From assembly GCA_019828595.1 (NCBI GenBank), contig JAHQRK010000008.1:1736001-1800000 (forward strand): a stretch of DNA of 64,000 nucleotides, written 5' to 3'. Of this stretch, positions 42,408-52,206 are shown in pieces (position 1 is the first letter of the stretch; each line of letters opens with the position of its first letter). The position numbers and the translations under genes were made by a program. Source of the stretch: Aphanomyces cochlioides. Taxonomy: Eukaryota > Oomycota > Saprolegniomycetes > Saprolegniales > Verrucalvaceae. The notes beneath the pieces were generated by a model. It was not told where the DNA came from. It saw only the letters and a program-made list of their open reading frames with translations, and did no database searches.

Positions 42408-45400
42408 GATACCAAGCATGGAAAGCGGAAGCGTGGGAAGGGAGCTACCCCGATGACCACCGAGCGAGACTGGAAGAAGCTGCGGCTGAGTTAGCTGACG
42501 ACAACAGCTGGAAGGAACCGCGACCCCCGTCACCCAGACACTTGCTCACTGCTGACGGGAAACTGCGTACAACCTGCGAAAGCGACGGTGACTACGGCGT
42601 GGATGACGAACGGCCCCCTATTACGCAATCGGTGGACGACCATGAAGCGCCGCTGGATCCGGTGGAAGCCGCCGAGCCAAGGATGCATGCTGTCTTCTGC
42701 TACCATGCCTGCCACTTTCGGGACACGCTGCCTCCACCATCAATCTTCCTGATGGACACGATGCCCGACAACCTGGATCACCGGCGGATGGGTAAAGAAG
42801 TAATGCTGCGCGAAGGAATCGATTTGTCAACTGAAGAATTGGAGCAGCAGCTAGCCATAATCCCTGAAGTGCCGCGCGAGGTAGAGCCGTTCGACCCTGA
42901 TCAACTGGACGTCGGCGAGGATGAATTGAGCGATGAAGAAAAGGAGAAAATGAGAGTCGTCCTCCGCAAGTACCGAAAGTGCTTTATCAAGTCGGGTAAC
43001 GGACTGCCGCCGCCTGCCAAGGGAGCCGTCTGCGACATCGACGTCGGTGAGGCAAAGCCGCTGGCTGAACGAGCAAGGCGCATTCGCCCGGAGCTGCTGA
43101 AGAAACTGTTTGACCTCCTGCGAGGATTGTTGGACTTTGGGCTGATCACCTTTTCGAATTCGCCTTGGGCCTCCCCGATCGTGCTGGTCCTCAAGAAGGG
43201 TGGCAAAGACATCCGCCTTTGTATCGACTACCGGGGTATCAACGAGCTCCAAGAACTCATGCGGTCACCGATGCCGACGCTGGACGGAATGCTAGCCAAT
43301 TTCCACGCGATGCAGTGGTTCTTATCACTCGACAACGCATCCGGGTTTTGGGTCGTACGTGCAACCAAGCGGGCACGCAAGGTCAGAGCCTTCATCTGCG
43401 CGTTGGGCCACTTCGAATGGACGCGAATGGCGCAAGGACTCAAGAATGCGCCGATGATATACCAGCGGATGATTACGAACGCGTTGTTTGGTTTTGTGGA
43501 CATGCCACCAGGGGTGGCTGACGATGATGCTGATGGCGAGCCGGTGGATATTTTCGCCTTGGGATTTAAATGCGACTTATCGCGGCTTCCACCGCCGGCC
43601 AACCGCACATCGTTCGCCGACGACATAAGCGACGGCGCTGATTCGTGGGATGGCATCGTAGAACTGACCGATCGTATCCTCGCGCGCTTGACCTATTTCG
43701 GCGTGAGCATCTCGGCCCTGAAGAGCAAGTTCGGAAAATTTGCGACTGATTTCCTTGGCCATGTTGTGTCCCGCAGAGGATTGGAGGCAAGGCCACGGAG
43801 TCTCGATACTGTCCTAGCTGCGCCATTCCCGAAGTGCCTCCATGACATGCAATCGTTCCTGGGCTCGCTGAATTTTTATAGCCGATTTATCGAGAATTAC
43901 TCGATTTTGGCGAGCTGTCTGTACGAGATCTCGGACGAAGAACTACGCCTTGGCTTGGTGTCGCCCGCAGCCGCTCGTGCGTTCGCTGACCTGAAGGCCG
44001 CCTACTCGTCGACACCGCTCCTGCGTCATGCCGATCCTGGCCGAGAGTTCCACATCCTGTTGTGCACGACAACTTGGGCGATTTCGGCGACAGTCTGTCA
44101 GGACTATGATGGAGTATTGCATCCCGTGAGGTTCTGTGGTCGGACTCTGAAGGGCGGCGAGCCGCGTTACGAGGAATGTGCTAAGGAGGCTCTTGCTCTG
44201 CTGCGTGCCGTCAAGGTTTGCTACTATGAGTTGCGCAACATGCAGTTGGTGGTGTACAGTCGCCATGGCCTCTTGAAATGGATCCTGGCCGACAAGCATG
44301 GCAAAGCCGATCATCTGCCGTGGGCTACAATCTTGTCGCCGTGGACGATTCGCGTGGAACAAGTGGTCGAATTGGACGAACGATGGGCCCTGCCGATTCG
44401 CTTGATGGACATCCTGCACCCCCCAGACGCGTCAACCTTGGCTGATATGGACGTGTACAAGTCCAACAAAGCCAAGGATGTGCAGGTCTCTCAGAGGCAA
44501 GCCGCTCTGCCCCAATTCGACCCCGACGAACGGGTTGTGGTGGTCGCCTTTGACGGCGCTATCAAAGTGAAGGAGAAACTTGGCAGCTTCGGCTTTGTGA
44601 TCTGGCAGCTGCCTGGTTGGAGCGTGCTGTGGGCAGAGAATGGTGTCCTCGCCGATGCGACGGTTAACCTTGCAGAGTACAGTGGACTGATTGCGGCCTT
44701 GGAACGTGCCTTGAGTCTAAGCCTGGCAAATCCAGTGATTTTCGGTGACTCGCGTTTGGTTATCCACCAAGTACTGGGGTGGATGCAGAGCAAACAGTCC
44801 CATCTACAGAGCTGCCTGGATCGGGTCCGTGTGCTGAAGGACCAAGCGACTGGGGTGGAATTTCACCATGTGAAGTGGGAATGGAACGGCGCCGCTGATA
44901 TGCTGGCTGGACTTGCGCTGCAAGACCGCGCTGGAGGGCAAGTGCTGGATGAGTCGGTCCTGGAAGAGCTACAGCGACGCAACCTGTTGCCACAGCTTCT
45001 GCATCCCGCCGCTGCCGCTGCAACCCCGATGATTATGGCGTTCCAAGCGAGGTCGACGGAGAAAATGGCCGCACTGAGGCTGGACCGAGTGAGCAAGGCA
45101 CAAGATCGAGAAAGAGAATTGGCGAATATTAAGTGCTATCTGCGGGGCGAGGTCAGCCACCTGACTGAGACGGAGGGTCGCCTATTGCCCAAGTTGGCCG
45201 GTCAGTTTGAAATCGGCGAGCGAGGGGCTCTATACCGTGTCGAGTGGTCGTCGAAGAGATCACCCGAAGAGCGCATGCAATGGAAGCTGGTGATCCCGCG
45301 AGTCCTGGTCAAGGTGGTGCTGGCTCATTGTCATGACGATGCTCAGGGTGGACACGCAAAGTTCCAACGGACGTATGAGCGCGCAAGAGTCCACTTCTAT

Positions 45401-45490
45401 TGGAGACTATGTACGCCGATACGAAGGACTACGTCGCCGACTGTGCCGTTTGCAACACGGCTGGACCACCGCCGAACTTCCGAGCTTTGA
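42386..45490 (+). CDS. Gypsy pol: reverse transcriptase, RNase H and second RNase H
   Basis: A 1034-codon open frame. RT motifs run from LVLKKGGKDIRLCIDYRGIN (about 43189) to the catalytic FADD (about 43614), a Tyr-to-Phe variant of the usual YxDD. A connection/RNase H region follows (FLGSLNFYSRFI, then LRHADPGREFHILL). A second RNase H of the plant/archaeal type spans about 44530-44930, with AFDGA, NLAEYSGLIAAL, IFGDSRLV and NGAADMLAGLAL supplying the acidic residues. Dual RNase H domains are known in plant Tat and in some oomycete Gypsy lineages. After 45405 the frame leaves the integrase zinc finger, so the last 28 codons are out of frame. Confidence 0.9.
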   Translation: MVRTSSLRYQAWKAEAWEGSYPDDHRARLEEAAAELADDNSWKEPRPPSPRHLLTADGKLRTTCESDGDYGVDDERPPITQSVDDHEAPLDPVEAAEPRMHAVFCYHACHFRDTLPPPSIFLMDTMPDNLDHRRMGKEVMLREGIDLSTEELEQQLAIIPEVPREVEPFDPDQLDVGEDELSDEEKEKMRVVLRKYRKCFIKSGNGLPPPAKGAVCDIDVGEAKPLAERARRIRPELLKKLFDLLRGLLDFGLITFSNSPWASPIVLVLKKGGKDIRLCIDYRGINELQELMRSPMPTLDGMLANFHAMQWFLSLDNASGFWVVRATKRARKVRAFICALGHFEWTRMAQGLKNAPMIYQRMITNALFGFVDMPPGVADDDADGEPVDIFALGFKCDLSRLPPPANRTSFADDISDGADSWDGIVELTDRILARLTYFGVSISALKSKFGKFATDFLGHVVSRRGLEARPRSLDTVLAAPFPKCLHDMQSFLGSLNFYSRFIENYSILASCLYEISDEELRLGLVSPAAARAFADLKAAYSSTPLLRHADPGREFHILLCTTTWAISATVCQDYDGVLHPVRFCGRTLKGGEPRYEECAKEALALLRAVKVCYYELRNMQLVVYSRHGLLKWILADKHGKADHLPWATILSPWTIRVEQVVELDERWALPIRLMDILHPPDASTLADMDVYKSNKAKDVQVSQRQAALPQFDPDERVVVVAFDGAIKVKEKLGSFGFVIWQLPGWSVLWAENGVLADATVNLAEYSGLIAALERALSLSLANPVIFGDSRLVIHQVLGWMQSKQSHLQSCLDRVRVLKDQATGVEFHHVKWEWNGAADMLAGLALQDRAGGQVLDESVLEELQRRNLLPQLLHPAAAAATPMIMAFQARSTEKMAALRLDRVSKAQDRERELANIKCYLRGEVSHLTETEGRLLPKLAGQFEIGERGALYRVEWSSKRSPEERMQWKLVIPRVLVKVVLAHCHDDAQGGHAKFQRTYERARVHFYWRLCTPIRRTTSPTVPFATRLDHRRTSEL

Positions 45491-46721
45491 GCCCTGGGAA
45501 CCTCACCCCCGAAGGCCCATTGGATGTGGTGTGCATGGATGCCGCAACCGACATGCCGTTGTCGTTCAGAGAGAACACCCGGTTGATTGTCTTCGCCGAC
45601 GTGTTCACGGGTTTCATCAAGACCAAGGCGACACCGAATCGAACGGCTCACACAGTCGCTCTCGCCTTCGAGGAAGTCGTTTTCCGCCGCTTTGGAGCCT
45701 GCCGCGAACTGCGCCATGACCGCGACCCCTCCTTCATGTCGAACGTGTTCAAAGTATTTCTGTGAGATGTTGGGGCAGCGGCAGATGCCGACCTTTGCAT
45801 ACCGTCCGCAGGCGAATGGCCTTGCCGAGCGATCGATCCAAGTGATGATCCGAAGCAAAGAGACTGGGACGACTGGGCTGAGAGACTGGTGTTCGCGATG
45901 AACACGTCCGTGTCGGTTGTGCGCAAGGAGACTCCGTTCTTTCTAATGCACGGATGGGACCCGCACACCACGATCACTGCGAGCCTGCCGACAGTCCGCG
46001 GGGATGCTGAGCCGGAAGCCTATCGCTGGAGATTGCAAGTCACCAGCAACAAGTGTATTGCCATGCTCTGAACCGGGACTTAGTGGCTGCCGCCATCGCT
46101 AACCGTGCGCGTCGCCACAACGAGCAATTGCCTGAAAATGTTGACGAGCGCATCAAAGTGGGTGATGCAGTGTGGCTGTACATCGACCAGGTCAAGCCCG
46201 GCGTGAAAGTCAAGTTAGCTCACCGCTGGCATGGCCCTTTCCGCGTGTTGTCGCGTCCCAATGATTACTCAAGCGAACTGGAGTCTCGTGTGCGTCACAC
46301 GGGGAAGGTCTATCGGTTCCACGCGGTTGTGCACGACTCTCGGCTGAAGCCGCGACGGGTTTACTTAGAGCGGCCAGTGGAATTGTTGCAAAGCGTGCCG
46401 GAAATTGACTTTGACGAAGAACTAGCTTTGCCCGACGACTCGTTTCTTGGCGGACGACCCGACCGCGACGATGTACTGGGCTCGCGCCCGCAAGTTGTGG
46501 CTGTGCGAAACGTGCGATACACGGAAGGCACGAAGGAGTACGAAGTTCAATTTTACCGGGGTGGACCGTGGATATGGGAAGCGCTCGTCAACATCCCGCC
46601 GTCTGAGCTGATTTACGAATTTGAGCGAGTGCGCCTCGGGTTTGATCGGCTTGCGATGATGGTCCAGGAAGAGCTCCACCCGATCGAAGAGGAGGAGACG
46701 AAGGACGACGATCAAGCGTAA
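45310..46721 (+). pseudogene. Gypsy integrase with GPF and chromodomain, frameshifted
   Basis: The zinc-binding HHCC domain starts in the RT frame (AHCHDDAQGGHAKF) and continues after a shift at about 45404-45408 as MYADTKDYVADCAVCN. The catalytic core follows: ADVFTGFIKT, then RHDRDPSFMSNVF; after a shift at about 45755 comes YRPQANGLAERSIQ with the catalytic Glu. Further shifts lie near 45870 and 46050. The last 222 codons (46053-46721) contain the GPY/F module (HRWHGPFRVL) and a chromodomain-like segment (EYEVQFYRGGPWIWEALV). Four frame changes in 0.7 kb make integrase inactive as written, or indicate indel errors. The chromodomain would direct integration toward particular chromatin. Confidence 0.82.
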
Positions 46722-47029
46722 ATCCCAGCCCAACGGTACTTGAAATGGATCGCGATATCCCGAGATTCCGGTTTGGATGCCCCCGACATTGACATTTATC
46801 CAGGTTTTGTGACGCTTTATTTGGTTGAGATTACTTTGGCATGCTTGGCTTTGTGATGTGCAGGTGGATCGAATGGCCCGATTGCTGGTGATGGAATGGA
46901 AATTGATTGATTTTGTGATGGGAACGTGCGTATTATGCATTTGATTACATGTGATTTATGAAGAAAATTGGACGAACAAGATGGTGGAGCATTAATCATT
47001 ACGCTATGCTACAACGAAAAGCTCCATTC
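46722..47029. other. Gypsy spacer between pol and the antisense genes
   Basis: About 310 bp without a recognisable gene on either strand. It should hold the pol 3' region and the convergent 3' end of the antisense gene. Confidence 0.5.
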
Positions 47030-48291
47030 CTAGTTCGATGGCCCCGAACTTGGTCGTTGGTTCAAGCTAGATGATGCGTGGTTTCTTCTTGTCGGGGCCC
47101 GTGAACTCTTGCTTGTAAGATCGGTATTCGCATAGGAAAAAGCGTCGGGCTTCGACTCCTTTGGGCGAGTGGAAAACTCGCGGCGATACAATTTGCCTGG
47201 AGGTGGTTGCGGCGCCCACTGACGATGTTGGGAGCATTGCTTGATTGGGGCCTTGCAGCGAGCCATATGCTTCGTCGTGATCCAGCGACACTGCTCCCCG
47301 TGGTGGCCAAGTCTACCTTCCATGCAATCCGCCAGCGGTAGAGCGCAGTGCCGGTCTTCCTTCCCAGGGTAGCGGTGGTCACACAGCTTCTCGTTCATGG
47401 CTTGGCGGTAGCGCTGAGCTTCTGCTGATGTTTCGTCCTCGTACACCCAGTACGACTTTGACGCGGCTCCCGGATTCTCCACTATCTCATAGTTGGAGTC
47501 ATCGGAGTTGTCCACCACGGGTGAGGTGGGGGCCGCAAAGAGATCATCGTCCTGGTCAGCCGACGGTGTGGCTGCTCCGTCAGAATCGATCGTTACAGAC
47601 TCCCGAATGGCTTCGCGCATGCGCGCGACAGGTGAACTTGGTGGCGTGTCTATGGGTGGACCGAGGTCAACACCCGCGCTGGAGAGATCCTGGCCACTGG
47701 CAGGCGCGACAACGATGCTTGAGGAGGTCTCTGTCCCCTTCGCCTCCGACAAGGCCTTCAGCTACACGAATTGCCTCAACAAGGGCGAGTGGATGTTAGT
47801 ACCTGAGCCTCCAACGCGTCGATTTGCCGCCCCTGCGCCTCAATGCGGCTCTCCTGTAGTTGAATGAGATTCGCTTGGGTCCCTACTTGCTCCTCAAGAA
47901 CGCTGATTCGCTGCGTCGTTTGCGCTGTGGCTAGGACGCTTGCTGCAAGTTGGTGGCTGCCCCTGAGCAGCAAAGAATGGGCAATGGAGATGAATTCTTG
48001 TCGTGTCTTCGAATCGAGAATCCACCCTCGAGCGTCACGTCTGATCAGCTGCCGGGAGTTGGTGAGCGTATCAACAGCCGCGTGCGCAAGCGAAGGGAGG
48101 TCGGCTAACGAAGAGGCGGCACCAGGGAAGACCCCTTGGAGGCGCAGAGCGTGGTTTCCAAGCTCGGCGGTGAGCTTTGACGCGGCCATACTAAAAGCGG
48201 CTTGAAAGGTCGACATGACGGCTGGCTGGGGTGCGAGCTGGTTAGATTGTGAGCCCGATGGCTTGGCTCCGTCTGAGCCCTTTGATGGCAT
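47030..48291 (-). CDS. Antisense accessory gene 1 of the Gypsy element (spliced)
   Basis: Two minus-strand frames join across a 41-nt GT-AG intron (47762-47802) that begins GTACTAAC and ends GTGTAG. Exon 1 is 47803-48291 (ATG at 48291, MPSKGSDGAKPSGSQ) and exon 2 is 47030-47761. The junction ALEAQ|LKALSEAKG keeps a coiled-coil heptad running, and the total is 406 aa. Exon 1 ends in a coiled coil (ISVLEEQVGTQANLIQLQE). Exon 2 has an acidic, Ser/Pro-rich centre and a Cys/His-rich region (CDHRYPGKEDRHCALPLADC and further C-x-H positions) suggesting metal binding. The function is unknown. Its position between pol and the 3' LTR, on the opposite strand, resembles the antisense ORFs of plant Tat elements. 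Confidence 0.75.
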
Positions 48292-48425
48292 CAGTCAGTT
48301 GATTAGCGAGGATGGTGCACAGAATCCGCGAACAAACTGACTCATGAAATCGATCAACAAACGCTCTTGCATTATCGGCCAATGGGATTATACTATGAAG
48401 ATTCTAAGCGTGTCAAGCGAGCCGA

Positions 48426-48941
48426 TCAGTGGAGGGGCAGCGCGGGGAAGTCAATGCGAGGACCATAGCCGTCGATGTGATAGCTGTATCCGAAGGGGCA
48501 CTCGTCTTTGTAATGGGAGCACGATGGCGTGTTGGGCAAATCCCCTGGCGTAATCCCCAAACATGGTGCGCCCATGTGCCCCCTCATGTCACGATTGGCA
48601 TCGCGATGGTCCAAGGGATATTGCTTCAAGTGCTGTGCCAGCAACTCATTCAGTCGCATGACACCCTGGGCGAGCTCGGTATGGCGCTCTTGTAGTTGGC
48701 GGATTTCACGGTCCTTCAGCGCGATCTGGTGCCGCAACTGACGGAACAGTTGAGCGTGTTCGGCGAGTGTGTGGCTGAATGTGTTTTGCTGGTGGTGAGC
48801 TTCCTGAATGCGCGCTTGCACCTCGGTTTTGTGGTCGTCCAAGTGGGTGTGAAGGGTTCGAAGCGCCTGTCCCAGCTGCTGGTTGGCCGCTGCGATCACT
48901 TGGTGCATCCGATCAGTGTTGTTTTGGTTGTTGAGAGCCAT
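48426..48941 (-). CDS. Antisense accessory gene 2 of the Gypsy element
   Basis: A 171-aa frame from the ATG at 48941 (MALNNQNNTDRMHQVIAA) to a TGA at 48426-48428. The N-terminal two thirds are a Gln/His-rich coiled coil (about residues 10-110, LKDREIRQLQERHTELAQG). The C-terminus has spaced Cys and His (CLGITPGDLPNTPSC, SHYKDECPFGYSYH). The layout, coil then Cys/His segment, resembles antisense genes 1 and 3, suggesting a duplicated module. The function is not recognised. No lesion is seen. Confidence 0.65.
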   Translation of the reverse strand: MALNNQNNTDRMHQVIAAANQQLGQALRTLHTHLDDHKTEVQARIQEAHHQQNTFSHTLAEHAQLFRQLRHQIALKDREIRQLQERHTELAQGVMRLNELLAQHLKQYPLDHRDANRDMRGHMGAPCLGITPGDLPNTPSCSHYKDECPFGYSYHIDGYGPRIDFPALPLH

Positions 48942-49030
48942 GGCCGGAGGAAGATGAGCGACAACGATGGTGAAAAGGGAAATGAAGAAGAAAGAAGATG
49001 TCGCGTTGCTCAGAGAATTGACTATGATGG

Positions 49031-49590
49031 CTATTCCGTTGGCTCGTCTGGTGAAGATTCGGTCTGTGAGGATGATGGACTGTCAGTTGGCTGGGCCGGA
49101 TGCACCCCAGAGCGACGATATGGGCAGCGCGCCAAGGAGTTGCGACAAGGATGGCCTTTGTTTGTTAACATGCCGCACAGTTCGACGTCTGGACGACGGC
49201 GTGGCGAGCGCCCCTGCGATTGCACCGCAAGTCGAAGGTTGTCCAAGTCGGCCGCGAGCTTGACCACAGCTCGCCCATATTGAACCACACTGTTTGCTAC
49301 ATTGTCAACGGATGCCTTTTGTCGAGTGAGTCGGCTGTTGAGCTGCTCCGCGGCGGTGGTTGTGTAGCCACTCGCTCATTCATCTCAATGATGGCCGCGT
49401 CCTGCTTGTCAATCCGTGCCAGAATGAGATTGATGTGGTTGACCTGGTTTTTGAGCTCCTCGATGGGGTCGCTGCTGAACGGCCCAGGAGTGCTCGCATC
49501 AAACGGAGCCTCATCATCGGACTCGTTGTCCTGTGGCAGTGGAGAATGCTCCGGCGAGTTGACGGCATGGTCCCCCAGTTTGCCCGACAT
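49031..49590 (-). pseudogene. Antisense accessory gene 3 of the Gypsy element, one frameshift
   Basis: From the ATG at 49590 (MSGKLGDHAVNSPEHSPLP) the frame enters a coiled coil (IEELKNQVNHINLILARID). At about 49360 a one-base shift is needed to continue as AAEQLNSRLTRQKASVDNV and then YGRAVVKLAADLDNLR. The C-terminus is Cys/His-rich (CGMLTNKGHPCRNSLARC) and ends in a Ser/Pro-rich acidic tail at 49031. Without the shift the frame ends in a Pro/Ser-rich sequence and a TAG. It shares the coil-plus-Cys/His layout of the other two antisense genes. The single indel could be an assembly error. Confidence 0.6.
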
Positions 49591-49934
49591 CAAGAAAATC
49601 CCGGGAAACGGTGCTACCGACGAAACATCTTGTGGCGAACCTGGCCCTTGTAACTACGAATCGGCCGGTGGTAGCGATGGTAGCGATTGACTCATTTTGT
49701 CTCGAATGATCTTGTCCTTGCGGCGCACGACTTGTGGCTTACGATTGGCGGTGAACGATCGCTTTGGCTCGAGATCCGAAGAGTCGCTTGACAGATACGA
49801 GTGTGGGCGATGACTGTTGAAGCTGACCTCCATATCAAAAGCGCTTGTGAACCAAGGGAGCGAAGCCCAGCGAGTGTCGCTCGTCAGTTGGCAGCCGTTT
49901 GTGCCCGTGGCGTCACGAGCTGCCAGGGGTGGTT

Positions 49935-50686
49935 TGTGGCAAAGCGAGCCACCACTCGCGTAACCGATCCAACGCACGTCCGACACACGGAGAAGAGATC
50001 TTACTGGCAGGCGAGCGCCAATCACAGTGGACGGCGAGTGGATTTCGGTGCTTGATTGTGTGCGAATTTCGACCAAGCCGTGCGCAGCACGAGTGGAAAA
50101 GGCCGGTTGCAGCGAGCCAGCGCATTGCCCAACCAATGAAGATGGGCCAACCAGACGGAAGGCGGTGCAAGACAGCCTGCAGTGGTGTGTCATGGCGACT
50201 TATGGCCAATTGCGAGAATGACCAAGACTAGGAGACCAATCGAGGAGCAAGGACAGAGCAATTACGAAGCTTGCGTGCGAGGTTAGGAGTAGCAAAGAGA
50301 AGAGTAGTTAGTTTTTCAGAGCTCTTTTTGGCTGGCGTTGAATGAACCTCTAAGTTTGTGGCGTCCCGTCGAGAGAGTTTAAGCGCCAAGAAGTTTGCAG
50401 GAGTTCCGTGGGTCTGTCGAGAACCCGCACCGTCAATCGCCCTCACAAACGCCAGTCAACGCTAGGCGCAGCTCGTGGGCAACCGAGCAACCAACCCCCT
50501 TCACGGTCCTCCCCACCGTCCTCTCCCCCAGCAGCGGTCAACTACTGTGGACTTTCAACCCACAGTCGTGCCTCTCCATTTCCTTCGATCGCGTCTGGCT
50601 CACCTAAAAGCCCCAGGCGACCTCTAACCTCCCCCCCCCTTTCTTGCGGCGAGAAGCTCGGACTTCACTGATCCGACCATCCCACA
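49935..50686 (+). repeat. 3' LTR of the Gypsy element
   Basis: A 752-bp direct repeat of the 5' LTR with about six differences by eye, including C/T at the 12th triplet region, an extra A in CCCAACCAATG and changes in a C-run near the end. It is followed by the CATT duplication. Confidence 0.93.
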
Positions 50687-50690
50687 CATT

Positions 50691-51086
50691 TGACAGTATC
50701 CACCAAACAGTGGTATCGATGATTTGAAGCTTCGTAGCTCATGATTGTTTGATAACCAATACGATGCTTCAAATTCAATGACAGCACTTATTACTACGGA
50801 GTACTCCGGGAGTACTCTGTCGGTAGTATTGACCTAGAAGGTCGATTTTCTCCACCCTAGACAGAAGCAATATGCAGCTGGAACGAATGCGGTGCGGAAT
50901 GATGTGCCAGTGCCGCCTGGTTGCTGCAAATCCTCACCTTATGTATCAAAACCGACCGTTTCAGTTTGCGCATTTCTATCAAGGCGGCATATGAAGAGTA
51001 ATAGTGATAGTCAAAATGGCACGACAAAGCCCAGCGTTCTTCAGCATCTTTCTCGAGTTAGTTGAGGATATAAATCAATCAACAAG
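50691..51086. other. Right flank of the Gypsy insertion
   Basis: No gene. It contains a short palindrome GAGTACTCCGGGAGTACTC near 50800 and a diverged copy of the recurrent cluster motif (TTTGCGCATTTCTATCA) at about 50966. Confidence 0.5.
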
Positions 51087-51481
51087 TCAGTGGCGCTGGT
51101 GACGGGTGGCGCTGCGTGGTTTCTGCGGAGATTTGACTTTGTTGGACCAGTCGGAGATCGATTGAAACGCATCAATGAGGAAAGCAATGCATTCGTTGTA
51201 TCGTGTCGCCGAGTTGGAAAACAATATCGGCTCAATGATTTGCCTCTTGGTGAGCTTCTAAGACGATGCTTTAGGTAGTTCGATGGTGGTCAGGCAATGA
51301 ATGCATCGCTTGATCTTTTGTCGCCGCTGTCGTCGGGCGAGTATCGCTCGGAGCTTTTGTGCTTGTGTTCCATGGCCCGTCCTGGTAGATTTTGAATCGC
51401 TTTGAGGAATCGCTCATGTTCTTCACGTGTCCATCGCCCAGTCGAGACGTTCTCTGTCGACGCACCGCTCGTTCTGTCCAT
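51087..51481 (-). pseudogene. SHAQKY-class MYB, cluster member 8, recognition helix deleted
   Basis: From the ATG at 51481 (MDRTSGASTENVSTGRWTRE) the frame is typical through EEHERFLKAIQ. An internal deletion of about 50 nt then removes the end of helix 2 and most of the recognition helix. Homology resumes in another frame at QKLRAILARRQRRQ and later as the conserved tail (IIEPILFSNSATRYNECIAF), ending at a TGA at 51087-51089. The frame as written stops near 51290. It is the second cluster member to have lost the same helix. Confidence 0.75.
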
Positions 51482-51574
51482 TCTTGTCAAGTTGGACACT
51501 GCTGGCACACTCAATAGGGAAGACAGAACATCGATCATATTGAATGGACGAGCCAAAGCTTGAACTGTTCCTTC

Positions 51575-51815
51575 ATCTCTCGAGGCTAGGATTTGATAGA
51601 GCTCTGCTCGCCATTTGCACTTGCCACGCCTGTTGTTTGCTTGTTTTTCTGCCACCGTTCAGTGTCATGGGCATCCTCACAAGGTGGATCCGATCATGGC
51701 GATCGCAATGACTTATCCCATGGATGACAATATGCTGACGACCCCGTCCGCGTCTGGACATGGACAACGGGAAATGGATGGTCTGGCATGCTCAAAGCAC
51801 AAGTTAACAATGAGG
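51575..51815. repeat. Inverted segmental duplication of 36890-37165
   Basis: A non-coding block matching the other side of the Gypsy element in inverted orientation. It lies between members 8 and 9. Confidence 0.75.
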
Positions 51816-52206
51816 TTTTGAACTTAAACACTCGTAGCAAAGTTTCTTGACGGGGGATTCTCATCGAGAAACACTTTGGACTCTGTGTCACGTACAGTAA
51901 TGCAACTAAACAGTGGTTCGTCTAATGATTTTTCCAGGTTGAAAGTTGGTTATTTGCGTGGCAGGCACAGATTGTACATGGCTGGATGAGGGGGGGGGGG
52001 CAACCCCCAGCCAGTCTCAAGATGCTTTCTTTAAGGGATCATGTGCGATTATACCGGAATTTTTCGTTTTGCGCCTTGCCGCGCTCAAGTTAAGATGTCC
52101 ATTTGTCGAGCTCATGAACACCTTGGACCGTCCCGAGCAGCGTGCTTTTCAACAAACTGAGCATTACAATCGCAAGCCAATTTCACAACTTAATACATGC
52201 GGGGAT

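Larger units (their letters stand above)
39023..50686 (+). mobile_element. Ty3/Gypsy LTR retrotransposon with dual RNase H, chromodomain and antisense genes
   Basis: An 11,664-bp element bounded by LTRs of 753 and 752 bp (TGTGG...CCACA) and a 4-bp CATT duplication (39019-39022 and 50687-50690). Order: 5' LTR, primer-binding site, gag, protease, RT, RNase H, a second RNase H, integrase with GPF and chromodomain modules, then three antisense genes, then the 3' LTR. PR-RT-RH-IN order and the chromodomain place it in Ty3/Gypsy. By eye the LTRs differ at only about six positions, so insertion was recent, yet pol carries several frameshifts. It interrupts the MYB cluster. Confidence 0.95.
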
